From Sphagnum magellanicum (lineage: Eukaryota > Streptophyta > Sphagnopsida > Sphagnales > Sphagnaceae): 64,000 bases of DNA. The translations under genes were made by a program, and so were the position numbers. Location: positions 3,906,001-3,970,000 of the forward strand of contig CM038914.1 in the NCBI GenBank assembly GCA_021904315.1. Direction: 5' to 3'. Below are positions 25,096 to 36,178 of this stretch, one piece after another. Below the pieces are notes generated by a model. The model searched no databases, was not told the DNA's origin, and saw only the letters and a list, made by a program, of their open reading frames with translations. Position 1 is the first letter of the stretch. The number at the start of each line of letters is the position of its first letter.

Positions 25096-25102
25096 GCTAT
25101 AA
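25096..25102 (+). promoter_or_regulatory. Possible TATA box of DREB gene 2
   Basis: GGCTATAACAACG lies about 200 bp upstream of the start codon and immediately after the CpG-dense duplication. Position is reasonable; sequence is only a partial TATA match. Confidence 0.3.
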
Positions 25103-25299
25103 CAACGCCATCGCCCTCGCTTTTTCTCACTGAGGATTTGCATAGACACTTCTGTTTGTGAGTGGATGAGTCGTGATCTCTCAGTGCTCAATCCGCACTT
25201 TAGATAACTTCATAACTCACGATCTGAAAGTTCATCAGCAAGCTCAGATCAGTCCGCAAAAACCTAGTATTTGATTGTACTCCAGAATTGATCGACATG

Positions 25300-26010
25300 A
25301 TGTCCGGGAGGCAGTCGTACCAGAGAAATGGGGCTCGCTCGCAGCCAGCGCGCCAGTACCGAGGCGTACGCATGCGGCGATGGGGAAAATGGGTGTCGGA
25401 GATCAGAGACCCAATCACGCGATCTCGTATTTGGTTGGGCTCATTCCGATCGGCTGAAGAAGCGGCGCACGCTTACGACGCAGCCGTGGTGTGCATTAGA
25501 GGTCCCAATTCGCAGCCCAATTTCCCCCACCATAACCCTACTATCCCTAGCGGAACGCCCGGTCGCTACTCCAGGCACGAAATCCAGGCAGCCGCTGTCG
25601 CGTCAGCTGCTGCTTGCGTGGGACGTCCCTTCAGTTACAGCGAGTTCCTTTCCCCGACATCCACCACGTCCGACAGCGGCGATGAAGAAGAAGAAGAAGA
25701 GGAAGCAGAAGAAGAGCTGGAAGACATCACATACACGGGACCGTCGTGGTCACATCAAGCCGCGGAATCCGTGCAGCAACAATACCACACAGTATCGCCA
25801 GCCACAATTCCTTCGTATGGAAACTACTCCAACAACAGCAGTTACAGCGTCTGGAGTAGCAGTGCGGCGGCCGGGCAGCAAATTTTCGACGATCCATACG
25901 AGCGTGAATGGGTGAACAGCGTCATTTTCCCGTCTCCGAGACAGGACGATTCTGATGACGAAGACGACTCATTTGTGGAGCCAATTTCCTTGTGGAACTA
26001 TAGAGGATAA
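25300..26010 (+). CDS. AP2/ERF transcription factor, DREB-like (gene 2)
   Basis: Intronless paralogue of the gene at 6058, 236 aa from the ATG at 25300. I chose it over the adjacent ATG at 25297 because MSGR then aligns with gene 1. An in-frame TTG at 25288 is not a likely start. The AP2 domain spans about residues 19-77 ([40 protein letters not shown]). Two differences from gene 1 stand out. Domain position 19 is Asp instead of Glu, an ERF-like residue beside the DREB-like Val14. The conserved LNFP at the end of the domain is PNFP. Downstream blocks [22 protein letters not shown], a Glu-rich run, [15 protein letters not shown] and the end SLWNYRG match gene 1. Nuclear DNA-binding role and stress function are inferred from the family. 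The gene lies between two copies of one MITE. Confidence 0.92.
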   Translation: MSGRQSYQRNGARSQPARQYRGVRMRRWGKWVSEIRDPITRSRIWLGSFRSAEEAAHAYDAAVVCIRGPNSQPNFPHHNPTIPSGTPGRYSRHEIQAAAVASAAACVGRPFSYSEFLSPTSTTSDSGDEEEEEEEAEEELEDITYTGPSWSHQAAESVQQQYHTVSPATIPSYGNYSNNSSYSVWSSSAAAGQQIFDDPYEREWVNSVIFPSPRQDDSDDEDDSFVEPISLWNYRG

Positions 26011-26469
26011 ACATGAGCTCTGCATCTAGCGATCACTGCCCAAAATTCAAGCTCAAAATCTTTCTCCAGCCAGGCTCCGCGTACTCATTTTTAGGCGGGC
26101 ACACAATTTTGACCTTTACAGCAAAAGTGATTCAACCAAATCATTGCTAAATTTCTGCAAGTCGAATTCAGTTCTAGACGTTGGAAATGAAGCATTCGAG
26201 TTGACTTCGAATTGAGCAAAAGTAGTAGTAAATATTACTACCCAACATTTTTGACATGGAATGGATTCCAGTTGCATTCCGAATTCAGCGAAAGTAGTAA
26301 ATTCTCTAGTCGACATTTTCCGAGACATCGAATGAATTCCAGTTGACTTTGATATTGAATCAAAGTGAGGAAGTAGTAGAATTTGTACTCGTCAACATTT
26401 TGTACATGGAATGACTTCAAGTTGACATCAAATCATTGCTTGTTTTTGTCTTTTTTCTTTCTTTTTTTC

Positions 26470-27085
26470 TCTTTTGTGAGTAGGTGGTTGAAGTGGTAAT
26501 CATCCAAAAGGCAGTTTAGCCAAATTTGGGTATGAAAGGGATATGAAAGTAAAAATGCTTAAGGCCCACTTTAGACGAGGGTCCAGAGTCCAATTTCCTA
26601 GGAACCAATTTGAACTGGACTGATTTGAAGCAAATTGAATCGTTGAGTTGGACTGCACCTTGGTCCCAAGCCTGATTCTTGGTTCTCCAAATCAGGAGCT
26701 CTCCTTTTAGCACTGTTTTTTGGTCTGAACCAATTGATGTTCCCTTCAAAACAGGTGCCATGTAGGTTTAGCCTCAATTTGCCACTTTTTGGTCTTGAAC
26801 CCTCGTCTAAAGGCCTTGGGACCAATTTTAAAGCTTTCAACCAATAGATTGCTTGAATTCATTGGTCCCTGGACCTGGGACCCTTGTCTAAAGTCGGCCT
26901 AAGTATCCTTCACATATTTTGACTACATTGCTAGAACCCTGTAGAGAAATAGACTGGCTATTTTCAAAAAATTAAAATTAAAAAATCAGAAATTTGGCAA
27001 CCCAAAAACAAAATAAAAACACACATATTGTTTAGCCATTTTGAAAAAGAATTGTCAACTGGCTATATAAAATAAATCCTGCAAC
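26470..27085 (+). repeat. hAT-like MITE member split by MITE C
   Basis: The left part (about 26480-26562: GTTGAAGTGGTAATCATCCA, TTTAGCCAAATTTGG) and right part (about 26900-27085: AAGTATCCTTCACATATTTT, GTAGAGAAATAGA) together reproduce the family order seen at 14690-14985. The Harbinger MITE at 26563-26899 occupies the TAA between them. Non-coding. Confidence 0.65.
26563..26899 (+). mobile_element. PIF/Harbinger-type MITE, copy C
   Basis: A 337-bp element flanked by TAA (26560-26562 and 26900-26902). The termini are GGCCCACTTTAGACGAGG and, on the complement, GGCCGACTTTAGACAAGGG: the best-preserved inverted repeat of the three copies. It has the same orientation as copy B and starts 552 bp downstream of the DREB gene 2 stop. 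Its insertion site can be reconstructed because the host repeat resembles other copies in the window. Confidence 0.9.
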
Positions 27086-27089
27086 AGGT

Positions 27090-29490
27090 TGAGGTGCATT
27101 TCTAGGGGTTAGCATTAACTTCTGAGTGCACTCTACTTGGTACGTTTCTTTGCGATTGTTTTTCTTTTCCAATTTTGCAATGCTGTGGGACCTAGTGCAA
27201 TCATTTTGTAAGACAAATTTTCAGCAAAATTTGGTTCAGAATAGAACATTTGGCAATCACACGCCTCAACAAACACTGATCTTTAGGCTTCGTTTTCGAG
27301 AAAAACCATTCAAAATTTCGGCAAGGAAAAAAATATCTACTGTTTCCAATGCTTCCCTTCAATGATCATGCTCACAAGCAGTTTTTCAGGACCCCCAATT
27401 TTTAGCAATTGGATATGTCATGTTTCATTTGATATTTATTGTTCTTAAAAATATTTCATTGTATATCTAGAGTCCAAAAATATCCATTTCTGGAATTTTC
27501 CCTACTTATCCTTTTGAATTATTCATGAACCCTAAAACACTTTTCAAAAAGAATTTAAACCCTAAACTTCTTTTCAAATTTCCCTAATCCCAAAACCTTT
27601 TTTTTCTAATTGTAGAGACTTGGGGGCCCTTTGACTTTTTTTTATATGAAAAATATGGATATTGTTGCTAACCACTAGAGAGGATCAAGCAGTTCATCTA
27701 GTAATCACTCTGCCCCTTATGGTAAGTTCAAAGTTCAAACCAGTGTTGGCCATCCATCTGGGAAAATCTGGATATGAATCCCATTAGTAGCCCGATATAC
27801 ATGTAATCATATCCAGAATCTTCTTTTTTTAATAATCCAGGATTACACATGTTTGGCATAAGGCATTCAAGCAACAATTTTTAACTACATATATTCCCAT
27901 GCTGGCTATCCACATGCTAATGTTATTAGGGGCCTAGAAATGGATAGTAGGGTTATACATATGCATATGCCTGCCTATATGGTGCTTAAGACTTAAATCT
28001 CAAATATGGAGCTTGGATTACGATTTAGGGGGTATTTTATTTTTTTTGTGTGTTTCTTTTTAGGCAACGTCAAAGTTTTACTGTGTTTTTGTCCTTGTCA
28101 CAAACTTTCTCATTGACAAAATGTTGACACCTTTGTAATTTTTTGCAATGTTTGCAACAATCTCAAGTCTTGAGTGTCGTTAACTTAAGGTATGTTATGT
28201 TTCGTATATGCATTGTGGTTTTTGGTTTTTGAGTTTTTGTCTTTGTTTTTCACATCATGTTTATGCGCACTCATCTTTTCAAGTGTTTTTACAATAGCTT
28301 TTAATTTCTTGGTCTCTCAACTACAACTTTCAACAAATTGACCTTGCAAGGTGAGACTTCAATCTTCTCCTTTTAATTTGTTGCCAATTTTTTGTTATGT
28401 CATCCTTTTCTTCTTTGTTGTTTTGGGGCTTTTTTGTTGTTTCTTTTGTATTTTTTAAAGATTGTTGGAATTTCAAATATGAACTACAATTTGCATTTGA
28501 AAAAACTCAGTTTTTGTGTGCATGTAGATTTTACTTGTGGAACTCATCAACAATATGGCTTTTAATTTTATTGTGTGGGGTTGGATGTCTTAATGTTTTA
28601 GGTGAGGTGTATGTGGGGTGTGATTCAGGCAAAAAACTTGTGATGTAGTTGGGTAGAGTTATTTAAAGAACCAAGTTCAATTCCCCCTCAAATTACTAGT
28701 TTTGCAAAAAAATTATGCTTTGTAAGGTAACTATGTGATTGCAAAAATTAATTCCAAACATCCAAATTCTATCCCTAACCTTTGTACATATGCTTTTAAT
28801 TCTTGACCAAATTGAACAATTCAAATGGCCCTAGGTGTGCAAAGGGATGCGGAATTTTTTGGATATTTTGGATTTTGTAAATATGCAAGGGTGAAAGCAC
28901 ATTATGGTGACCCCCTTTGGGGCATTTTTGGGTCTAGTATTATAGTATATACAATATAATTGTTTCAAAAGCATAGTACATTTAATTTTGAATATCAATT
29001 TTGGTTTTTGGGCTCTATAACAATTATTTTTACAAAACTAATATTATGTAGTATTTTTTTTAAATAACAATAAATTTCATTACCTATATTGAAAAATCCA
29101 TTAGTATATTTATAATATACATTAATATAATAGGGCCACAATCTTGTTTTCACTACACCAACTTTAAAGCTTCATTAATCATTAAAATAATCAATTTTAA
29201 TGAAATCAAAAATTGACCCATCTAGTTATGCTTGTCATTTTTTATTTGGATGTATTTTCTTATCAAATTTTTTATTTACCACACATTTATTGCATCTTTG
29301 CTGAAAAAACTCATTTTTTGAAATAAAAATTCACAAATTAGTCACATGGTATCCAAACACAATTCACATCATGTGAAATGGCATGGTTCAATATACCTTC
29401 AACTTTCATAAGGACTAAAAATCATTTAATTTTTTTTGGAGTATATTTGTGTTTTTTTTATTACATAGGTACATTACATTTGTTTCCACA
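27090..29490. other. Intergenic, no gene recognised
   Basis: AT-rich sequence with long T-runs. 28800-28845 resembles 20190-20260. GGGTGAAAGCACATTATGG at about 28893 looks like one end of the TIR family, but no partner end was found. No ORF with a recognisable domain. Confidence 0.45.
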
Positions 29491-29499
29491 AATATACTC

Positions 29500-29735
29500 C
29501 AATCATTGCCTCTCTCTAAACTATAACAACCTCTCTTTAAACTTCCCATTACTTTTTAAGTTGTAGCCTTTTTTTTAAAGCTTCTACATTTCTCTAAGTT
29601 CGTGCCTTTTTAAACTTCCACCTCTCTTTAAGCTATAGCTTTTTTTTAAACTTACACCTCTCTCTAAGCTATAACTTCTTTTTAAACTTCAACCTCTTTC
29701 TAGTAAGCTTCAGCCTCTCTTTAAATTTTGTTCAT
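29500..29735 (+). repeat. Degenerate tandem repeat, unit about 35-40 bp
   Basis: CCTCTCTTTAA..., CTATAGCTT, TTTTTTAAACTT and ACCTCTCTCTAAGCTATAAC recur in order about six times with point changes and T-run length variation. Confidence 0.6.
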
Positions 29736-30849
29736 TTTAAACTACATCGTCTCTCAAGCTTTTACTAGTTGACCTTTTCTTATCTGAACCCCCAAGCTTT
29801 AAACCCTAAACTTGGATCTTGCTTTCCTCTTGTTGTTGGAAATGTATTCATTACTTACATGTTCTAACCTTGTTATAGAACATGTCCCTTCACATGCATT
29901 CTAGGCCTAACCCTAGCCTTGGCCTTTATCTATTGTGGTGTTTTAAAGCCTAAATTGACACCTTTGTATTCAATAAGATGAACTTTGTAACTAATTTAAG
30001 AGTTGTGGAATTTATCCCTTGCACCTCTAATGGTTACAATAGACCAAACCTTGTTGAAGGCAACTCTTGATTGCATTTAACCATACATTGAGTTGTTCAT
30101 TCAACTAAACTAAAGGATTCAACTACCCTCCTTGCTTTCATTTCCTCCATTTCCTTCCCTTTTTGCTTTCTGATTTGTTCAACTATTTTTTTCGAAATTT
30201 TTTTGTTACATAATCCAAAAAATCTTCATTAGATGTGACAACATGTGATTTGTTGTAAACAACTAATGGACCTTATATCCCTCATGCCCTCCTTATGAGT
30301 AGATGGGACAACAACAACAAATTTACAAAATGAATTGTTTTAAAAATTTGACTTATAGAATTAAGCTCTTCAAGTTAAGGCTCATGTGTAGGTCCTTTTA
30401 ATTTTTTTGTTAGTTCAATGACCTAGTTTACTAGCCTTATTTCCTTTACAAGAATATAACATTTAGGTTGCACTCCACATGTAGTAATTTAAATCATTAA
30501 GCTCCATGTTTTCAACATTGTTTCTTGTTTTAACAATCTCTATACTTGATATATTGGGTATGGTGCAATCACACTAAAACATACCATTAGCAATAGTAAC
30601 CACTACTTAATTTTGTGAATTTCAAACTTAAAAACATAAAAAAACTACAATGGACTTTTTTATAGTACAATGTTATTTTCAAAATATTGGTATACATATC
30701 CAAATAATTTAGAATCAATTTAATGAATAAGAAATACATAATTTAAACAATTTTTTATGCTATGTAACCAATGTTTTCAAATGGTAATTATGCAATAAGA
30801 AAAACACACAATTTGAATTCTTTTTAAATGGCATAGTTTTGGTAAATAT

Positions 30850-32401
30850 CTAATATATAAACCTTAACATATTACTATTAACAAGCCTTTGAACATATCA
30901 ATTTGTTAAAAATGATTTATTGAAAAAATGAAATTTCCAATGTTTTATCAACCCAACCAATAAGAGTCCTTTTGTTTGGTTCCTAATAATTGGACCTACT
31001 GACCATGTTTTTGTCTTTTCCTTTCTAAATCCAATCTTGAAAGGCTTGAAACAACTCACATTGAAGGGATGCAATGCCTAAGATGTGTATGATAATAAAA
31101 TCACCATGTTTAACCAAGTTTTTGTGTTTTTTTATTGCCTCTAGGATTACATGTGACCCATCCCCATCTAGGATCAATATATGCATGTTAGATTGAAAAA
31201 TGCCTCAAGGAATTAACCTTGTGAAAAATGACAAACATTCCTTGAAAAGGAAAGATGTCATCCATGTATTTTTGCATTGGCATGCATGTCCCTAGCTTGC
31301 AATTTTTAATGTAATCATTTCTAATCCTTTTAGCTTGAAATATGAAGAATCCTAACAAAATCCCCCAATTGCATTTATAACATAGTTTACAATCATCCAT
31401 TCTTTAGACTTGGGAATGGTGTTATACACTTGTTGTGAACTTCTTTTTGCTAGAACTTTCACCCCTGATTATCACCTTGCTTGAATCCTTTTTTCATCAT
31501 AATTTCGTATGTGATTTGTGGGATAGTTGTGTTGAATGTACAATGTTGCAAGATTGTTAAATAAAGTGATGTACATGCAGTGCAAACCTTATGCTCTATA
31601 GACCTTTAGCCCTTTTGCAAATCTAATTGACAATTCCAGATATTTACATTTAAACCGAAACCATCAAGAATATCCAAGTAACCCACCCTGAAATGGGGTA
31701 GGTTGAATTTGGGTAAATTTCACCACCTAGAGCTTAAGTTGTTGAAATGTGAATAAAAGCCCACAAGCTTGCATTCCAAGAATCCAATCAACAATAATTT
31801 ATTTTTCCTTTATTAACACACCAATACAAACCATCTTTTATGGACCTAATTTTTCCATTCAAATGGCCAAATGATGAGGTCAAAAGAATGTTGAAAATTT
31901 TGCTAACTCCAATTAACTATCAATGTTATGCCTTTTTTTATTACGTTTGTGAAATCTTTTTTCTTATTTAATTATCCATTTGCCTCTCCTTAGAAAACCA
32001 AGATTCATTGCAACCTTTTTTTGCCGTGATCTTTTGGCTTGATTAGGTCAGATGTTTTCTTTATCTTCAATTGGATTAACTAGGATTTTACTTTCCATGA
32101 CTTGTGTTGGCTAATCCAACAAGTTGTTGCTTTTATTGTGAAGCAAATTGAAAACCATCCTTCTTTGATCCTCCTAACCCTAAACTCCAAAAGACAAAGC
32201 GATTGCACTAATGCCTTGCCAATAATATTATTTCATCAAGTTTTAGAAACTAAACCATGATCACAAAAATCCAATTAGACCAAGATATGTTTCAAATGCA
32301 TATTGTTATGTTTGCTAACAATTGTATATCAATTTTAAGAAGTCTACAAAGTTTTCGTATATCAAATCTTCATCTATTGTTGTTGTGCAAGTTATCATTG
32401 T
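30850..32401 (-). mobile_element. Pogo-like transposon relic, copy 2, part 1
   Basis: Minus-strand homologue of 16700-19290. On the complement it shows TCACATGTAATCCTAGA, GGATGACATCTTTCCTTTTC, a stretch matching the HIWNYDE coding region (about 31480-31560) and TTATTGGTTGGGTTGATAAA. It has many stops and frameshifts and does not contain the TIR element that interrupts copy 1. It is interrupted at 32401 by the Ty3/gypsy element and resumes at 47964. The 29740-30840 flank is AT-rich with no gene recognised. Confidence 0.65.
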
Positions 32402-32889
32402 TGTCGTAACATGTAATGTCGTGACGTACGGTGTTGTAAGGGTGTAAATTCGTAGTAAACTATACTAAACAAAAAGACTAAACCCAGTCAAAGGTATAAA
32501 CTAATCAACCAAAAAGATATGCACACACACATATATATACAATGCATAAGACGAGGCTGAGACGAAATTCTCATGTATTATTGAATGAATGAAAGAATTA
32601 AATTGCAAAGAAAGAAGAACATGTAATGTATGTAGACGGTGACCATGCAATGGCCGCCGTGAGCATCTAGAAATCCTATATGATTATAGAGGAAACTCTC
32701 ATGACAAAGTAATTCTAAAAAAACTAAAAAGAGAAAGGAAGGGCTTGGCCTTTTATACAGCTACCAACAAACTAAAACCCTAAATACCTAATAACGTACA
32801 ATCACCTAAAACCGTACATTAACTCTAAAAGCGCACATGGGTATGCTTGTAATTGGCCATCATGTATGAAGCCATGTATGGGCATGACA
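32402..32889 (-). repeat. Ty3/gypsy 3' LTR
   Basis: 488 bp. On the minus strand it starts TGTCATGCCC (32889) and ends TTACGACA (32402). Its first 311 bp match the 5' LTR at 47651-47959. A TATA box, TATAAAAGGCC on the minus strand (about 32748-32757), is conserved in both LTRs. The last 177 bp (32402-32578) are duplicated at 32892-33067. Confidence 0.8.
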
Positions 32890-32891
32890 GC

Positions 32892-33067
32892 TATCGTGAC
32901 GTGTAGTGTCATGACGTACGGTGTCGTAAGGGTGTAAATCCGTAATAAACTCTACTAAACAAAAATACTAAAGCCAGTTAAAGGTATAAACTAATCAACC
33001 AAAAAGATATACACGCACATATATATATACAATGCACAAGAGGAGGCTGAAATGAAATTTTCATGTA
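32892..33067 (-). repeat. Partial LTR duplication between polypurine tract and 3' LTR
   Basis: 176 bp aligned end to end with 32402-32578: both carry GACGTACGGTGT, AAGGGTGTAAAT, AAAGGTATAAACTAATCAAC and a (CA)/(TA) stretch. It therefore looks like the terminal third of an LTR joined, through GC, to the start of the full LTR. No such copy accompanies the 5' LTR. Confidence 0.75.
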
Positions 33068-33068
33068 T

Positions 33069-33083
33069 CCCCCCCCAGACCTG
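33069..33083 (-). other. Polypurine tract of the Ty3/gypsy element
   Basis: On the minus strand CAGGTCTGGGGGGGG follows the Pol stop codon (33118-33120) by about 35 nt. It marks the priming site for plus-strand DNA synthesis. The usual adjacent TG of an LTR is not there; the partial LTR copy follows instead. Confidence 0.6.
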
Positions 33084-33117
33084 AGTCGGGAAAAGCGTGG
33101 CATGGTCTGAATAGGAA

Positions 33118-33430
33118 TCAAGGTGTTGTAGGAAAACATGATGAACAATACCAATTGTTGGCGGGAACTTGAGTGAGCTTTGGCTTGAGGTAGAAAAGAT
33201 AGTATCCACCATTACAATTATCGCAAAGCAACATTTAAGCAGCATCGTTTGTCCTCTGACATACCTGACATGGATAATCAAGTGGAGGAATCCAAGTCGA
33301 TGTGATGATGGTAGGATCCAAGTTCGGCAAGTGGTAGGGCGCATAATTTTTGGAATGATCTCGAATTGTGTGTCCGTCAACTCCTTGCAACTCCAACACA
33401 TCTGAAGGCCTAATCACCTTAATCTTCAAG
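33118..33430 (-). pseudogene. Pol C-terminus with PHD finger (Ty3/gypsy)
   Basis: Minus-strand frame ending at TGA 33118-33120. It first reads IRPSDVLELQGVDGHTIRDH and YHLPNLDP, an integrase C-terminal tail. Then a PHD zinc finger follows: Cys codons at 33270, 33261, 33225, 33216, 33147 and 33138 in the C4HC3 spacing, with MLLCDNCNGGY and NNWYCSSC. Two zinc ligands are lost: the expected His is Tyr (codon at 33201) and the expected fifth Cys is Tyr (33192), each explainable by one transition. A TAA at 33235-33237 breaks the finger. PHD fingers bind histone H3 tails, so in a live element this would sit where chromoviruses carry a chromodomain and could guide integration or its regulation (inference). 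Confidence 0.8.
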
Positions 33431-33452
33431 ATAATGCGACCAGAAGAAGTGT

Positions 33453-34500
33453 TTAGAGTATCATTGGGTTGTGCTGGAAATACACAAAATCACCAACATC
33501 AAATTGTCTCACCTTAGGTTTGTAACTGCCACCTCGTGTGTGTGCATACCGTAAGGTGTCTCGATGTTGTGCAATGGACATGTTCTCTATGGCCATGGGC
33601 ATAACCTTCATGAATAGAGCAGCCTTTTCTGCAATGACCCTAGCCCAAGTGGTTGGGGAGTCCAAGTCTAGAACCTGGTCCATTTGAGCAAAAATGGAAG
33701 AAGGTGGAATGGGATGTCTCCTAAAAAGTAAAAAGTAAGGAGAGAAATGAGATAAAGAGGCGTGTTTGGACATCATGTAACCAATGGCAATGTAAGGGAG
33801 GGCCAAGTCCCAATCCTCTTTGTTTTTAGTGAGGCAAATCTTCTAAAGTCCCTTCTTGCACATTTGAACCATCCTTTCTACAAGGCCATCAGCTTGGGGA
33901 TGATCTCTTGAAGTCCGACGATGGTCAATGAGAGCATGGTCAAGTAGGTCTTGGAATTCTCCCTTGAATTTTGATCCTTCATCAGTAAGGCACTCAGCAC
34001 AAACCCCAAACCTATTTAGAATGTGTTGTAAGAAAGCCTGGCTGGTGTTGTGTGATGACTTGTCCAATAGTGCAACAAGTTCAACCCACTTTGAAAAATG
34101 TTTAATCATAATCATGATGTAAACATTACCCCTAGAGGTTTGTGGTAACTCTCTAGCTAAATCACATGACCAACGATAGAACATGCCCTGAATAAGGAGT
34201 GGAGAAAGCGTGAACTGTTGAGAGGAAAAAGAAATTTTCATTCTATCACATTGTTCACACCTAGCAATGATGTCTTGGACTTAAGCATACATACCTTTCC
34301 AATGCTAATGAGGAGCGAAAAGGCTATAAGTACGCTTAATTCCAAAGTGTCCAAGCTCCAAGTGTACCTTTTGAATAAGACCAGGCTGTTCATGTGGTGG
34401 TGGAACCACTCTATCACCTTGTGGTAAGCATCGGACGAAGTGATGTCCCTCCATGAGTAATGTTTGGACCGCTATTACATGCGATCCTGCTGACTTGATG
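33453..34500 (-). pseudogene. Ty3/gypsy integrase region
   Basis: Minus strand. The zinc-binding part reads HLELGHFGIKRTYSLF, then, past two stop codons, GMYA, VQDIIARCEQCDRMK (H2C2 type). The catalytic core at 34241-33843 shows CDLARELP, CLTDEGSKF and ADGLVERM, the D,D,E order. 33806-33453 continues with the family's C-terminal region (RRHPIPPSS, VGDFVYF). TAG/TAA stops lie at about 34300 and 34282, and the frame changes near 34.5 kb and 33.45 kb. Function: insertion of the cDNA; not functional here. Confidence 0.85.
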
Positions 34501-34525
34501 TAACTTGGGGAAGGTATTCCCCATG

Positions 34526-36178
34526 TTAAAAAAACCTCAGAGTGTCCAAGTCCTCCCATATATCCATAATGGGATGCTCAACCAAGTTACATTGTAGTAA
34601 TGCAAGATAACTAGATGCATCAAATACATGTACTACTAGAATTTGGTCAAAATCTTGCTTGGCTTTTGAAAAATCTTCAGAGGTAGTGAGGGGTCTCTGT
34701 GACATGGTATCTGCATTTTGATGTGTAATACCAGGTCGGTGAATAACCTTGAACTCATATTTTTGAAGTATAAGCACCCAACGAGCTAACTTACTAGTAA
34801 ACTTATCGTTGGTCATCAACCATTTGATAGGTTAGTGGTCGGTATACAAAGTGAAATTGGTGCCATAAAGATAGGGCCTAAAATGTATGACAACCCATAT
34901 AACAGCAAGGCATTCCCCCTCAAATGAAGAGTAGTTACTCTCAGCCTTGTTGTTACTTTGGGATGCATAAGCAATAACATATTCCTTACCTTCCTCATCA
35001 AGTTGGCCAAGAATAGCTCCAATACCAAGAGCACTCCAGTCAGTGTGTAGAATGAAGACCTCGTTGAAATCAAGTCTTCTCAGAATGGGGAACTTTGAAA
35101 GCTTTTCCTTGAGTGTGTTGAAAGCTTCCTGAGCCTCATCACTCCATGTCCAAGCAACATCCTTTTTTAACAATGCATAGAGAGGATGAGCAATAGTACT
35201 GAAGTCTTGGACATAAATTCTGTGGTAATTACATAGTCCGATGAAGCTCCTCAATGTGTGAACATCAATAGGATTGGGCATCTTCAAAATGGCTACTACT
35301 TTGGTGCAATGAACCATAATACCATTTGGCAAAATTTTGTGTCTAAGGTAGACTACTGACATGACAACAAACTCACATTTTTTAAGATGGATCTTCATAT
35401 TGACTTTGTGGAGCCTCTTGAATAACTCCTCAAGATGAACAAAGTGCTATAGGAGTCCCTTGCTATGCACTAGGATGTCATCTATGTAGCATTTCAAGAA
35501 ATCTACCCCTTTGAGAACTTGGTCCATGACTCGCGGAAAGAAGACAGGTGCATTCTTCAATCCAAAAGGCATCACAAGGCATTCCCACAACTTGTTGCTT
35601 CCATGGAATGTTGTTTTCTTACGATCCTTCGCAGTAAGCACAATTTGGTTGAAACCTTGCCTCAAATCCACAATTGTGAAGGTGTTTGAGTCTCCAATGC
35701 TATCAAATAATTCTTCAAGGATGGGCATAGGGTACTTGTCGTGAAGTGTAACTAGGTTCAAAGGCCTACAATGCCTGCACATCCTTTTCTCAGTCCATAA
35801 TCCAGCTAAATATTTCTTTGCTGGCATTACTATAGTAGTTGTGAAATCATAACTTGATGGCTGAATGAGACCAGCCTCATGGAGCTCTTTACATCTTTCA
35901 TCTACTAATTCCCACTCATGCTTACTCAACCTATGCCTCCTCCGATAGATGGGTGTCTCATCTGTAAGGTCTATAGAGAACTGCATGGTCTTACACCTAC
36001 CTAAGTCTTTCATTGAGAATGCGAACACATTCTCATACTTAATTAGCAAGTCTGTGACATGGTTTTTCCCCTTCTTGGTGAGTTGGTTCCCCATAATGAA
36101 AGGGTAGTTGGAAACACATGGAATGGAGTTAGAAAGTGTGTTTGAAAAACCTGGTGTATTGGGTTCTCCACTATCCAA
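34526..36178 (-). pseudogene. Ty3/gypsy reverse transcriptase and RNase H
   Basis: Minus strand, one frame with two internal stops. RT at 36178-35447: PIYRRRHRLS, MCRHCRPLNLVTLHDKYPMP, TIVDLRQGFNQI, FHGSNKLWECLVMPFGLKNA and the catalytic CYIDDILVHSKG, followed by a TAG. The rest at 35398-34832: HLKKCEF, LRSFIGLCNYHR, then the Ty3-type RNase H with FILHTDWSALGIGAIL, SNNKAESNYSSFEGECLAV and LYTDH, followed by TAA and, in the same frame, PIKWLMTNDKF to about 34526 (HRPGITHQNADTMSQRP). This part is better preserved than gag or protease. Confidence 0.9.

Noticed and set aside
25288..25299. Earlier start for DREB gene 2 (TTG 25288 or ATG 25297)
   Set aside because: TTG is not a credible plant start, and the ATG at 25300 aligns with the MSGR start of gene 1; 25297 would add only one Met and cannot be excluded.
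32991..33401. 136-codon minus-strand ORF at the gypsy 3' end
   Set aside because: It is a shifted frame over the PHD-finger coding segment; the real frame is the one ending at 33118.
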